Positions 1 through 7,822 of a stretch of 33,905 nucleotides of DNA are shown piece by piece; the stretch's first letter is position 1; each line of letters starts with the position of its first letter. The translations under genes and the position numbers were made by a program. The notes beneath the pieces are model-generated. The model was not told where the DNA came from. It searched no databases and saw nothing but the letters and a program-made list of their open reading frames with translations. The stretch covers positions 1 through 33,905 of the forward strand of contig JAFAXD010000160.1 of NCBI GenBank assembly GCA_019241285.1, written 5' to 3'. This DNA is from Xanthobacteraceae bacterium (GTDB lineage: Bacteria > Pseudomonadota > Alphaproteobacteria > Rhizobiales > Xanthobacteraceae).

Positions 1-666
1 AGCGTGCCGGAGCGCATGTTCGCCGTCGCCGACGCCTTCAATGAAGAATATCACGAGCTCGCCGACGCCGGCTGCCCTGTCATCCAGATCGAGGAACCGC
101 AGATCCACCTGATCGCGCTCCGTTTGGTCCAGGACAAGGTCATTACACCGCGCTTGATGGCCGAGGTCTTCAACCGCACCGTCAAAGGCTTGCGCGCCAA
201 GACCGAAGTATGGGCGCATTCCTGCTGGGGCAACCCCTCGCAGCAGCGCATGTTTGCTCAAGTGCAAAGCTATAAGGCCGCGCTGGAGACCTACACGACG
301 GTCGACGCCGACGTGATCACGTTCGAGTCTTCAAGCTCCGGCGGCATCGATCTTGAGGCGATCGGCAAGACGATTACCGACAAGAAGATCGCAATCGGTG
401 TGATCGATCATCACGTGTTGCAGGTCGAGACGCCGGACCAGGTGGCGGCGCAAATCCGCGCTGCGCTCAAACACATTCCGCCCGAGCGCCTCGTGATCTC
501 GACCGACTGCGGCATGGGCCGCGAAGGCATGAGCCGCCGTCACGCCTTCTACAAAATGGTCTCTCTGGTGCTAGGCACCAACATCGTGCGCAAGGAATTA
601 GGATTTCCTGAAGCCAAGTGCTTGGCCGCGGATGAGCGTTATTCGTTGGTGGTGCCGGCGAGTTGA
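1..666 (+). CDS. MetE-like cobalamin-independent methyltransferase, C-terminal part (5' end outside window)
   Basis: The reading frame is open from the first base, so the gene begins upstream and only about 221 C-terminal residues are visible. The visible part is the catalytic barrel of the UROD/MetE superfamily (cobalamin-independent methionine synthase C-terminal domain). Counting from the GTG at base 4, the expected zinc ligands are present: His72 and Cys74 in WAHSCWGN, Glu108 in ITFESSSS and Cys169 in STDCGMGR. The family transfers a methyl group from a folate or another methyl donor to a thiol such as homocysteine. Short single-domain MetE paralogues are common in Rhizobiales and often use other methyl donors, so the exact substrate is not settled. 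An 80-bp gap separates it from the next gene, which looks unrelated. Confidence 0.85.
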   Translation, partial: SVPERMFAVADAFNEEYHELADAGCPVIQIEEPQIHLIALRLVQDKVITPRLMAEVFNRTVKGLRAKTEVWAHSCWGNPSQQRMFAQVQSYKAALETYTTVDADVITFESSSSGGIDLEAIGKTITDKKIAIGVIDHHVLQVETPDQVAAQIRAALKHIPPERLVISTDCGMGREGMSRRHAFYKMVSLVLGTNIVRKELGFPEAKCLAADERYSLVVPAS

Positions 667-694
667 CCCGCACCATGGCGACGAGCTACCTAAC

Positions 695-706
695 GCGACG
701 CGTCGC
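695..706. promoter_or_regulatory. Perfect 12-bp palindrome upstream of the DUF6883/DUF4926 pair
   Basis: GCGACGCGTCGC reads the same on both strands. It sits 41 bp upstream of the ATG at 747, in the 80-bp gap after the MetE-like gene. Its position suits an operator or promoter-proximal regulator site for the following two-gene unit. No convincing -35/-10 pair was found beside it. A short GC palindrome can arise by chance in GC-rich DNA, so the regulatory role is inference. Confidence 0.3.
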
Positions 707-746
707 TACAAATTGAAGACCTTGCCAATACTTTGAGCAAAGCTGC

Positions 747-1097
747 ATGCCACGGTTGCCTCATTTGGATCGTGCAGTTGTTCCTCAGACCAAGCTCGTG
801 AATTATCTGCTCAGCGCCCGTCACTCCGGCGGGCGCGCGAAGGCACGGTTTCTAGAGGATTTCGGGTTTAGTGCCGGGAATTGGCCCGTGTTCCGCGATG
901 CTATTATCGCCCACGCCGAAGCAAACGATGTCACTGCATCGTACCAAACCCGCTTTGGTACCAAATATGAGATCGACGGCCCATTGCCTACACCCGACGG
1001 TCGTGCCCCTATCGTTCGTGTGGTATGGTTTATGGAGTTGCAGGACGCCGCGCCCCGCTTGGTGACGCTGGTACCGAGAAGGATCGTTGGCCGATGA
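747..1097 (+). CDS. DUF6883-like small protein, first gene of an overlapping pair
   Basis: This is a 116-residue soluble protein with no signal peptide or membrane segment. From memory of the family it resembles DUF6883: an N-terminal KLVNYLLS...GRAKARFLEDFGF stretch, a central YEIDGPLPTPDGRAPIVRVVWF stretch, and a basic C-terminus ending PRRIVGR. No enzymatic residue is recognised and no function is assigned. Its stop TGA at 1095-1097 overlaps the ATG of the next gene (ATGA), which implies translational coupling. A DUF6883 protein beside a DUF4926 protein is an arrangement I recall from other genomes. A toxin-antitoxin-like or other two-component role is conceivable but unproven. The ATG at 747 has only a weak ribosome binding site. 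Confidence 0.7.
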   Translation: MPRLPHLDRAVVPQTKLVNYLLSARHSGGRAKARFLEDFGFSAGNWPVFRDAIIAHAEANDVTASYQTRFGTKYEIDGPLPTPDGRAPIVRVVWFMELQDAAPRLVTLVPRRIVGR

Positions 1098-1318
1098 TCG
1101 ATGAACTGGACCTTGTCGTATTGAAGCGTGATTTGCCTGCCGAGCGACTCACCACTGGCGATGTCGGTACGGTCGTCTTGGTGCATCAGCAAGGTGCTGG
1201 CTATGAAGTTGAGTTCACAACACTATCCGGCGATACGGTTGCGGTCGTAACGCTCGATGCGTCCGATGTGCGCCCAGTCGAGGCGCGTGAAATCGTTCAC
1301 GCGCGCGCAGTAAACTAG
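1094..1318 (+). CDS. DUF4926 domain protein, second gene of an overlapping pair
   Basis: This 74-residue acidic protein starts at the ATG at 1094, inside the stop of the preceding gene. The open frame extends back to 1025, but that extension is the antiparallel or shadow part and the family begins at MIDELDLVVL. It is almost entirely a DUF4926-type small beta-barrel: IDELDLVVLKRDLP, then GDVGTVVLVHQQGAGYEVEF and TVAVVTLDASDVRPV. DUF4926 is an uncharacterised family, and the fold recalls SH3-like barrels. The 4-bp overlap and shared strand with the DUF6883-like gene suggest that the two proteins act together. It ends 60 bp before the convergent murQ gene. Confidence 0.8.
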   Translation: MIDELDLVVLKRDLPAERLTTGDVGTVVLVHQQGAGYEVEFTTLSGDTVAVVTLDASDVRPVEAREIVHARAVN

Positions 1319-1378
1319 TGCGATCCAGTCTCGGTATCGACTGAAGAGTGAGCAGGCTCTCCAGCTATGTCGTGAACC

Positions 1379-2329
1379 TCAATCCTCGACCAGATTGTCC
1401 TGGATCGAGGGCGAGGCGATCTCCGGCGCCGGCACCAGCGACGATTCGCGCCCGATCGACGCCAGTGCGGTGCGCAGTTTGCCGTCAGCGCGATCAAGAA
1501 TCGCGCTCGCTTCCTGGCGGTTACAGCCCTGCAACAACATCACAGCGAGTTTGACGCTGCCGTCCGCATCGCGCAATGCGTCCTGCGCCTTGTCGCGGTT
1601 GCACCCGGTCAGGCGCTGCAACATGGTCTCGCTACGGCGGACGAGTTTCTGATTGACCGCCTGCACGTCGACCATGAGGCCCTCGTACACACGGCCGAGC
1701 TGGATCATCACCAGCGACGAGAGCAGGTTCATGGCGATGCGTTGCGCCGTGCCGGCCTTCATCCGGGTCGAGCCGGCGATCGGCTCCGGCCCGGTATCCA
1801 GCCAGATCGGATGGTCGGCTTCTTCCAACATCGGTGTGCCCCGATTGTTGGCGATGCCGATGGTCAGTGCGGCTTGCTTCTTGGCCTCGCGCAGGCAGCC
1901 GAGTGTGAACGGCGTGGTGCCGCTCGCCGCCACCGCGATCAGCACGTCACCGACCGACACCTGGTGCTGCCACATCAGGCGCGCCGCCTGCTCGGCTTCG
2001 TCCTCGGCGCCCTCGACCGAGCGCAGCAAGGCATCCTTGCCGCCGGCCATGAGCAGCAGCAGCCGGTCCTGCGGCCAGTTGAAGGTGGGGATGAGCTCGG
2101 CGCCATCCTGGACCGCGAGGCGGCCGGACGTGCCGGCACCCGCGTAAATGAGGCGACCGCCTTGCTTGAGCCGCGCCTCCATGGCGCGGGCCGCTCGCTC
2201 GATCGCGGGGCGTGCGCTGCGCACCGCTGCGACGGCGGTGAACTGGCCCTCGATCATGGCATCGAGAATGTCGGACGGGTCCCAGACATCGATATCCGAA
2301 TATCTGGGGCTGGCGCGTTCAGTTTCCAT
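1379..2329 (-). CDS. murQ: N-acetylmuramic acid 6-phosphate etherase
   Basis: MurQ cleaves the D-lactyl ether of MurNAc-6-phosphate to give GlcNAc-6-phosphate and D-lactate, a cytoplasmic step of cell-wall sugar recycling. The 316-residue product has the family length. It carries a SIS domain with YAGAGTSGRLAVQDGAEL near residues 62-79, VAASGTTPFTLG in the middle, and the hallmark STRMKAGTAQR. The two catalytic acids correspond to Glu78 (DGAEL) and Glu109 (VEGAED). The C-terminal part has the paired short helical repeats GCNRDKAQDAL and GCNRQEASAIL typical of the family's UBA-like tail. An in-frame TTG lies one codon upstream; the ATG at 2329 was chosen. It is divergent from the SIS/nagA genes, whose products would act on its product. 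No MurNAc or anhydroMurNAc kinase is in the window. Confidence 0.95.
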   Translation of the reverse strand: METERASPRYSDIDVWDPSDILDAMIEGQFTAVAAVRSARPAIERAARAMEARLKQGGRLIYAGAGTSGRLAVQDGAELIPTFNWPQDRLLLLMAGGKDALLRSVEGAEDEAEQAARLMWQHQVSVGDVLIAVAASGTTPFTLGCLREAKKQAALTIGIANNRGTPMLEEADHPIWLDTGPEPIAGSTRMKAGTAQRIAMNLLSSLVMIQLGRVYEGLMVDVQAVNQKLVRRSETMLQRLTGCNRDKAQDALRDADGSVKLAVMLLQGCNRQEASAILDRADGKLRTALASIGRESSLVPAPEIASPSIQDNLVED

Positions 2330-2337
2330 CAAGCCCG

Positions 2338-2410
2338 TGATACCCCATTAATCGCTTGTCGCTCCGCAGCCGTACTGCGCGACTAGGCTACCCCGCTCAC
2401 GCCGGTATCA
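2338..2410. promoter_or_regulatory. Divergent promoter region murQ / nagB-II-like gene with split inverted repeat
   Basis: The gap between the two divergent starts (2330-2434) must hold both promoters. TGATACC at 2338-2344 is the exact reverse complement of GGTATCA at 2404-2410, with 59 bp between the arms. The right arm also overlaps the small palindrome GTATCATAC. A looping repressor site is possible, but seven-base arms at this distance are weak evidence. No regulator gene for the amino-sugar cluster is present in the window. Confidence 0.25.
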
Positions 2411-2434
2411 TACGTCCCTGACGGGAATTCGTCC

Positions 2435-3460
2435 ATGAATACGATCGAAGACGAAACCGGGATGGCGAGCGAGTTTCGCGAGGCGCCCGAGGCGGTGCGG
2501 CGCCAGGCGGAAGCGCTGGCCGAACCGCTGCGCGGGCTCGTACAGCGGCTGCGCGCCCGCTCGCCGCAGGTCGTCGTGACCTGCGCCCGCGGCAGCTCCG
2601 CGCATGCTGCAACTTTTGGTAAGCATTTGATCGAGCGGCGGTTTGGAATTCCGGTCGCCGCAGCCGCTCCCAATATTGCGACCGTCTACCACCGGCCGCT
2701 CGAACTCTCCGGCCAGCTCTTTCTGGCGATTTCCCAATCGGGGCGCAGCGACGACCTGATCGAGACGGCAGCGCTGGCGAGATCGGCCGGCGCGCTGACG
2801 GTCGCCATGGTGAACCAGACCGAGAGCCCGCTGGCGAAGACGTGCGAGTTCGTGCTGCCCATCGCAGCCGGGCCGGAGCGCAGCGTCGCCGCGACCAAAA
2901 GCTTCGTCGCCTCGCTCGCGGCGCTGCTGCGGCTGATGGCGGAGTGGCAAAGTGATTCGGCGCTCACCGCGGCAATCGGGCGATTGCCGGACCGGCTTGC
3001 GGCAGCCTCGAACCTGGACTGGGGGGCGGCGCTGGATCTGCTGACGACCTCGGAGAGCCTTGTGGCCATTGGCCGCGGACCCACGCTCGCGATCGCGCGC
3101 GAGGCCGCGCTCAAGCTCAAAGAAACCTGCGATCTGCACGCCGAAGCCTTCAGTGGCGCCGAGTTCCGGCACGGCCCGATCGCGCTGGTCTCGACCCGGT
3201 TTCCAATCCTGATGTTCTTGCCGACTGACGAGGCTGCCACGGGGCTTCCGGGACTGGCGGCCGACCTCAACCAGAAGGGCGCACGCGTCTTCGTCGCTGC
3301 GCCGGACGGGGCACTGCCGGCGCTCCCGCATGATCACCCGGACACCGATGCAATCTGCCTGATCCAGAGCTTCTATGGCTTCCTGGTGCGACTTGCGGCT
3401 CGGCGCGGAATGGACATCGATCAGCCGCGCCACCTGCAGAAGGTCACCCGCACCCGATGA
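2435..3460 (+). CDS. SIS-domain glucosamine-6-phosphate deaminase-type protein (NagB-II / GlmS C-terminal family)
   Basis: The 341-residue protein contains two sugar-isomerase (SIS) domains and lacks the glutaminase domain of GlmS. Visible motifs are CARGSSAHAA and AISQSGRSDDLIE in the first domain, SVAATKSFVASLAAL between the domains, and EAALKLKETCDLHAEAFSGAEFRHGP in the second. The tail GMDIDQPRHLQKVTRTR is typical of NagB-II/AgaS-like proteins. The likely reaction is GlcN-6-P to Fru-6-P plus ammonia. The gene ends in a 4-bp ATGA overlap with nagA, which supports coupled expression and consecutive reactions. A second in-frame ATG lies nine codons in. The exact sugar (GlcN versus GalN) cannot be read from the sequence. 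Confidence 0.88.
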   Translation: MNTIEDETGMASEFREAPEAVRRQAEALAEPLRGLVQRLRARSPQVVVTCARGSSAHAATFGKHLIERRFGIPVAAAAPNIATVYHRPLELSGQLFLAISQSGRSDDLIETAALARSAGALTVAMVNQTESPLAKTCEFVLPIAAGPERSVAATKSFVASLAALLRLMAEWQSDSALTAAIGRLPDRLAAASNLDWGAALDLLTTSESLVAIGRGPTLAIAREAALKLKETCDLHAEAFSGAEFRHGPIALVSTRFPILMFLPTDEAATGLPGLAADLNQKGARVFVAAPDGALPALPHDHPDTDAICLIQSFYGFLVRLAARRGMDIDQPRHLQKVTRTR

Positions 3461-4605
3461 GCCCGTCGCGTCACGCCGTTGCGGCGAGCCATGTCTTCGA
3501 CGGAACCGGGCTGCATCGCGACAGCGCTGTGGTGATCGAAGGCACCGATATTGTCGCGATCGAAGCGCGCAACAATTTGCCGCCCGGGCTTCCGGTGCGC
3601 ACGCTTCAATCCGGCGCCTGGCTCGCGCCCGGTTTCATCGACACGCAGGTGAATGGCGGCGGCGATGTTCTGTTCAATGATGAGCCGACCGTGGACGGGA
3701 TTGCGGCCATCGCCGCTGCGCACCGCAGGTTTGGCACCACCGCGCTCCTGCCCACCCTGATCAGCGACACGCCGGAGATCAGCGCCAAGGCCATCACCGC
3801 GGTTGCCGCCGCGCACGCCGCGATCCCGAGCGTCCTCGGAATCCACCTTGAGGGACCATTTCTGTCGCCGGAACGGCCGGGCGTGCATAATCCGCACGTA
3901 TTGCGCCGGCCCGATGGTGACGACCTGAAGATGATCACGCACCACGGACACGGCGTCACGCTGGTGACGCTCGCGCCCGAGCAGGTGCCGGCTGGCTTCA
4001 TCAATGAGCTGGCGGCAGCCGGCGTGCGGGTCGCCCTGGGGCATTCGGTCGCGACCTATGCGCAGACGCGCGCCGCCATGGCCGAAGGCCTTAACGGTTT
4101 CACCCACCTCTTCAACGCCATGCGCCCGCTCGCAAGCCGCGAGCCAGGCCCGATCGCGGCGGCGCTCGAGGAGCCGTCGGTATGGTTCGGCATGATCGTT
4201 GACGGTGTCCATGTTGACCCGGCCATGCTGCGCCTTGCTTTGCGCGGGGTCGCGCAGCCGGTGCTGGTCACCGACGCCATGCCGCCGGTTGGTGGTGCGC
4301 GGCCGGGTTTTTCGCTCTACGGTGATGAGATCACAGTGCGCGACGGGCGCTGCTTGCGCGCCGACGGCACGCTGGCCGGATCGATGCTCGACATGGCGAG
4401 CGCGGTGCGCAATTGCGTCGACCAGCTGGGCGTTCCGCTCACCGACGCATTGCGGTTCGCCTCCAGCAATCCGGCGAACTTCCTCGGGCTGGGGAACCGG
4501 CTCGGGAGATTGGCGCCGGGCTATCGGGCGGACCTCGTCGCCGTCGATCCGGACACGATTGATGTGGTAGCGACGTGGGTCGCCGGTGCGGCGTCGGACG
4601 AATAA
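3457..4605 (+). CDS. nagA: N-acetylglucosamine-6-phosphate deacetylase
   Basis: NagA removes acetate from GlcNAc-6-P to give GlcN-6-P. The 382-residue protein has the amidohydrolase barrel with the family's signatures in order: PGFIDTQVNGGG near residue 60, GIHLEGPFLSPERPGVHN near 128, ALGHSVATYAQTRAAMAEG, THLFNAMRPLASREPG, VDGVHVDP, LVTDAMPP with the catalytic Asp, GTLAGS, and SSNPANFLGL near the C-terminus. The ATG overlaps the stop of the SIS gene, so the two are an operon. With divergent murQ they form a complete route from MurNAc-6-P to Fru-6-P. A 115-bp gap follows before the transporter genes. Confidence 0.95.
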   Translation: MSPSRHAVAASHVFDGTGLHRDSAVVIEGTDIVAIEARNNLPPGLPVRTLQSGAWLAPGFIDTQVNGGGDVLFNDEPTVDGIAAIAAAHRRFGTTALLPTLISDTPEISAKAITAVAAAHAAIPSVLGIHLEGPFLSPERPGVHNPHVLRRPDGDDLKMITHHGHGVTLVTLAPEQVPAGFINELAAAGVRVALGHSVATYAQTRAAMAEGLNGFTHLFNAMRPLASREPGPIAAALEEPSVWFGMIVDGVHVDPAMLRLALRGVAQPVLVTDAMPPVGGARPGFSLYGDEITVRDGRCLRADGTLAGSMLDMASAVRNCVDQLGVPLTDALRFASSNPANFLGLGNRLGRLAPGYRADLVAVDPDTIDVVATWVAGAASDE

Positions 4606-4720
4606 TCGTCGCCTAGTCTGCTTGCCCACTCGGCACAAAATTGCCCACGCTTGACCGCACCGCCCTTCTCCACAACAACTCATAGACTAAGGCGGCGGGG
4701 ACATATCGGAGGAAACGAGC

Positions 4721-5695
4721 TTGTACCGAAAGGCGATTGCAGCAGTTGCAGCCGCCCTGCTGGCGTGGTCCGCGCCGCTGTGGTCGCAAGCCCGTGCCGA
4801 GTATCCCGACCGCCCGATCAAAATCATTTGCACCTATGCGGCCGGCGGCGGCGGCGACCTCATGGTGCGTTGGTATGCCAATGGCCTGCGTGAGCTGATC
4901 GGCAAACCCGTTACCGTTGAGAACAAGGTCGGCGCCAACGGCCACCTCGGCAACCAGACCGCGATGGATGCGCGGCCCGACGGCTACACCATGATCATCA
5001 CCGGCGCGTCGGCCTGGGTCGGCAACCCACTGCTGATGAAAGGCATCGACTACGATCCGATGACCGCATTGGCGCCGGTCACGACTCTCAACGAGCTTGG
5101 TCTCATCCTGGTGGTCAATCCGAAGCTGCCGATCCATTCGGTCGCCGATCTCACCGCCTTTATCAAAGCCAAGAGTGGCAAGGCGCTCTATGGCGTGCAG
5201 ACGTCGAGCGCGCTTGTCGCCACCAATCTCTATCTGCAGAAGATCGGTGCTGAGGCAACGCGCGTTGCCTACAAGAGCGCCGGCGACGCGGCCGCCGACA
5301 CTGCGGCGGGGCTGATCGATTTCTATTTTCCTGATGCGACACTCGCGATGGCGCAGGCAGCGCAAGGCCGTGTGCGTATGCTGGCGTCGACGCCGGCAAA
5401 GCGCGTTTCCGTAGCGCCTGATCTTCCCACCATGCAGGAAGCGGGTGTGCCTGACTTCGACTATTCGGTGGTCTGGGCGGCATGGTTTCCAACGGGAACC
5501 CCGGAACCGATCATCCACAAGATGCATGATTGGCTGGTGCAGATCGTCGAACGGCCGGATACCAAGAAGTTCCTGTTCGAGGCTGGCGCTGACCAGCGGC
5601 CTTCATCTTCGCCAGAGGAAATGGCCGCCGTGATCAGCCGGGAATATGGAAAGTGGCGGCAGATCGTGCAGGCCGCGAAGATCGAAAAGGAATAA
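4721..5695 (+). CDS. TctC/Bug-family periplasmic binding protein, orphan
   Basis: This is a 324-residue tripartite tricarboxylate transporter receptor-type protein (Bug family). The start is TTG at 4721, supported by GGAGGA at 4708-4713 with a seven-base spacer. A signal peptide ending near ARAEYPDRP is followed by the family opening YPDRPIKIICTYAAGGGGD and later LIGKPVTVENKVGANG. VAPDLPTMQEAGVPDFD lies in the C-terminal half. Family members bind small carboxylates and other organic molecules. No tctA or tctB permease gene lies nearby, as is usual for Bug proteins. It is 21 bp upstream of the Dpp-type ABC ATPase gene on the same strand, so it may be co-transcribed with that importer. The ligand is unknown. 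Confidence 0.88.
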   Translation: MYRKAIAAVAAALLAWSAPLWSQARAEYPDRPIKIICTYAAGGGGDLMVRWYANGLRELIGKPVTVENKVGANGHLGNQTAMDARPDGYTMIITGASAWVGNPLLMKGIDYDPMTALAPVTTLNELGLILVVNPKLPIHSVADLTAFIKAKSGKALYGVQTSSALVATNLYLQKIGAEATRVAYKSAGDAAADTAAGLIDFYFPDATLAMAQAAQGRVRMLASTPAKRVSVAPDLPTMQEAGVPDFDYSVVWAAWFPTGTPEPIIHKMHDWLVQIVERPDTKKFLFEAGADQRPSSSPEEMAAVISREYGKWRQIVQAAKIEKE

Positions 5696-5716
5696 CGGAT
5701 CCCAGGTCCCCGAAAT

Positions 5717-6757
5717 ATGACCCACGTTGAAACAAACACATCGAGCCCGGTCCACGCCAAGTCGAGCGCGCGTGGCGAGCGACTGCTCGAAGTGCGCGAC
5801 CTCTCGGTTTCCTTCAACGACGGCAATGATTGGTTCGAAGTTCTCAACAAAGTCTCCTTCGACGTGAAGCCGGGCGAGACGGTCGGCGTCGTGGGTGAGA
5901 GCGGCTGCGGCAAGTCCCTCACAGCATTGTCCATTCTTGGGTTGCTGCCGCGGCGCGGCTGTCGCCGCACCGGACAGATTCTGTTTGATGGCGGCGACCT
6001 GGTGGCGTTTGGCGAAGGCGACATGCGCAAGGTACGCGGCCGCAAGATCGGCATGATCTTCCAGGAGCCGATGAGCGCGCTCGACCCGGTTTTCACGGTC
6101 GGCTATCAGATCACCGAGACGGTGCGCGCGCATTTCAAAGTTTCAAGCCGCGAAGCGCACGAGCGCGCCGTCGCCGCACTGGCCGCGGTCGGCATTCCGT
6201 CCCCGAGCAATTGCGCAGCCATGTACCCGATGAGCCTCTCAGGCGGAATGCGGCAGCGGGTGATGATCGCCATGGCGCTCGTGTGCGAGCCGCAGTTGTT
6301 GATAGCGGACGAGCCGACCACGGCCCTCGACGTCACGATCCAGGCGCAGATCATGGATTTGTTGGAGGAGCTGAGCCAGCGCACCGGCACCGCGCTCCTG
6401 TTCATCACCCACAACCTCGGGCTCGTTGCTGAAAGCTGCTCGCGCATGCTGACCATGTACGCTGGCCAGGTGGTGGAGAACGGGCCGGTTGATGAGATCC
6501 TCTCGCGCCCGCTACATCCGTACACCGCGGGTCTGCTCGGCTCCTTGCCACAAGCGAAGCACCGAAAGTCCAAGCTACCGTCGATCCCGGGTCGCGTGCC
6601 GTCGCCGCGCGACATGCCGGCCGGTTGCCGATTTGCACCGCGCTGCACCTATGTGGAAGCGGGGTGTCGCATGTCGCAGCAATTGGTTGGTCACGGCGCG
6701 CGCCATGCACGGTGTTGGCGCTCCGACACACTGGTTCTGCCGGGAGCCGCAGTGTGA
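5717..6757 (+). CDS. Dipeptide/oligopeptide-type ABC transporter ATPase (DppD-like)
   Basis: The 346-residue cytoplasmic ATPase powers a Dpp/Opp-type importer. Walker A is GESGCGKS, the Q-loop is in IFQEPMSALDP, the ABC signature is LSGGMRQRVMIAMAL and Walker B is LLIADEPTTALD, followed by the switch region LLFITHNLG. The C-terminal oligopeptide/dipeptide extension is present, with a cysteine pattern (CRFAPRCTYVEAGC, then CW near the end) that in this family can bind an iron-sulfur cluster. The stop overlaps the GTG start of the second ATPase gene (GTGA), as is usual for DppD-DppF pairs. Confidence 0.93.
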   Translation: MTHVETNTSSPVHAKSSARGERLLEVRDLSVSFNDGNDWFEVLNKVSFDVKPGETVGVVGESGCGKSLTALSILGLLPRRGCRRTGQILFDGGDLVAFGEGDMRKVRGRKIGMIFQEPMSALDPVFTVGYQITETVRAHFKVSSREAHERAVAALAAVGIPSPSNCAAMYPMSLSGGMRQRVMIAMALVCEPQLLIADEPTTALDVTIQAQIMDLLEELSQRTGTALLFITHNLGLVAESCSRMLTMYAGQVVENGPVDEILSRPLHPYTAGLLGSLPQAKHRKSKLPSIPGRVPSPRDMPAGCRFAPRCTYVEAGCRMSQQLVGHGARHARCWRSDTLVLPGAAV

Positions 6758-7746
6758 GCGATATCCTCACGGTCGAGAATCTCGGGATCGGCTTTCCGGC
6801 CCGCCAGCGACACCAGGTGATCAAGGCTGTGGACGGCGTCGATTTCCGCGTGGCGCAGGGCGAGACTTTCGGGGTCATCGGCGAATCCGGCTCCGGCAAA
6901 TCAACGCTCGGGCGCTGCATCGTCTGTCTGGTGCGGCCGAGCAGCGGGCGCATCCTGCACGATGGCGCCGATCCGTTTGCGCTCGGCGCTGGCGAACTGC
7001 GTCAACACCGCCGCACATTCCAGATCATCTTCCAGGATCCCAACGCGGCACTCGATCCGCGTATGACGATCCTCGACAGTGTGCGCGAGCCGCTCGATGT
7101 TGCGCGCATCGGCACCGCGCAGGAGCGGCGACGCCGCGCGCTGACGATGCTCGACCGTGTCGCGCTGTCGCTGGAATTGGCCAACCGTTATCCGCATGAA
7201 ATTTCCGGCGGCCAGAAGCAGCGCGCCAATATCGCCCGCGCCCTGGTGCTCGAGCCCCGCCTGATTGTCTGCGACGAGGTCGTAGCGGCGCTCGATGTGT
7301 CGATTCAGGCCGACATGCTCAACCTGTTCGCCGAGCTACAGCGCGAGTTCTCTCTCACCTATGTGTTCATCAGCCATGACCTGCGCGTTGTTGCTCATGT
7401 GAGCGATCGCGTGGCGGTGATGTACTTCGGCAAGCTGGTGGAGCTTGGTCCGGCGCAAGCCATCATGGCGGCGCCGCAGCATCCCTACACGCAGGCGCTG
7501 CTCTCGGCCGAACCGGAGCCGATCCCGGCGCATCTGCGCACCAAAGAACGCGTCATTCTCAAGGGCGAAATCCCGAGTGCGCTGGAACCGCCGAGCGGCT
7601 GTCGTTTTCATACGCGCTGCCCCTTGGCCGTCGCGGAATGCTCGGCACGCGTACCGGAGTGGCGCGAGCTATCGCCGGGGCACTTCGCGGCGTGTCACTT
7701 CGCCGGGAAATCGGCTGCGGTGCCGGCGACCGCCAGCCCGGTATGA
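6754..7746 (+). CDS. Dipeptide/oligopeptide-type ABC transporter ATPase (DppF-like)
   Basis: This is the second ATPase of the importer, about 330 residues from the GTG at 6754. The frame is open back to 6625, but that part overlaps the first ATPase, and the conserved sequence begins at SDILTVENLGIGF. Walker A is GESGSGKST, the signature is ISGGQKQRANIARAL and Walker B is LIVCDEVVAALD, with the Val-Val variant common in DppF/OppF. The switch region is YVFISHDLRVV. The C-terminal peptide-transporter tail has CRFHTRCPLAVAEC and CHFAG. It pairs with the preceding ATPase as a heterodimer that drives the two permeases encoded downstream. Confidence 0.93.
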   Translation: MSDILTVENLGIGFPARQRHQVIKAVDGVDFRVAQGETFGVIGESGSGKSTLGRCIVCLVRPSSGRILHDGADPFALGAGELRQHRRTFQIIFQDPNAALDPRMTILDSVREPLDVARIGTAQERRRRALTMLDRVALSLELANRYPHEISGGQKQRANIARALVLEPRLIVCDEVVAALDVSIQADMLNLFAELQREFSLTYVFISHDLRVVAHVSDRVAVMYFGKLVELGPAQAIMAAPQHPYTQALLSAEPEPIPAHLRTKERVILKGEIPSALEPPSGCRFHTRCPLAVAECSARVPEWRELSPGHFAACHFAGKSAAVPATASPV

Positions 7747-7822
7747 GCAAGGGTGCACGCGACCCTTCGGCGCGCTATGAATGCCACAGATAAAGGCGAT
7801 GAAACCGCTGGGAGGATTTGAA

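Noticed and set aside
1319-1378. Possible terminator between DUF4926 and murQ
   Set aside because: Only a very short GAGC/GCTC-type pairing is visible, with no U-tract, so no terminator is called.
2408-3433. Long minus-strand open frame (341 codons) opposite the SIS-domain gene
   Set aside because: It mirrors a gene with clear SIS motifs. The antisense product is rich in Arg, Gln and Asp with no family features, as expected for the complement of GC-rich coding DNA.
3421-4683. Minus-strand open frame of 420 codons opposite nagA
   Set aside because: nagA has all its family motifs on the plus strand, and the antisense product is low-complexity and arginine-rich.
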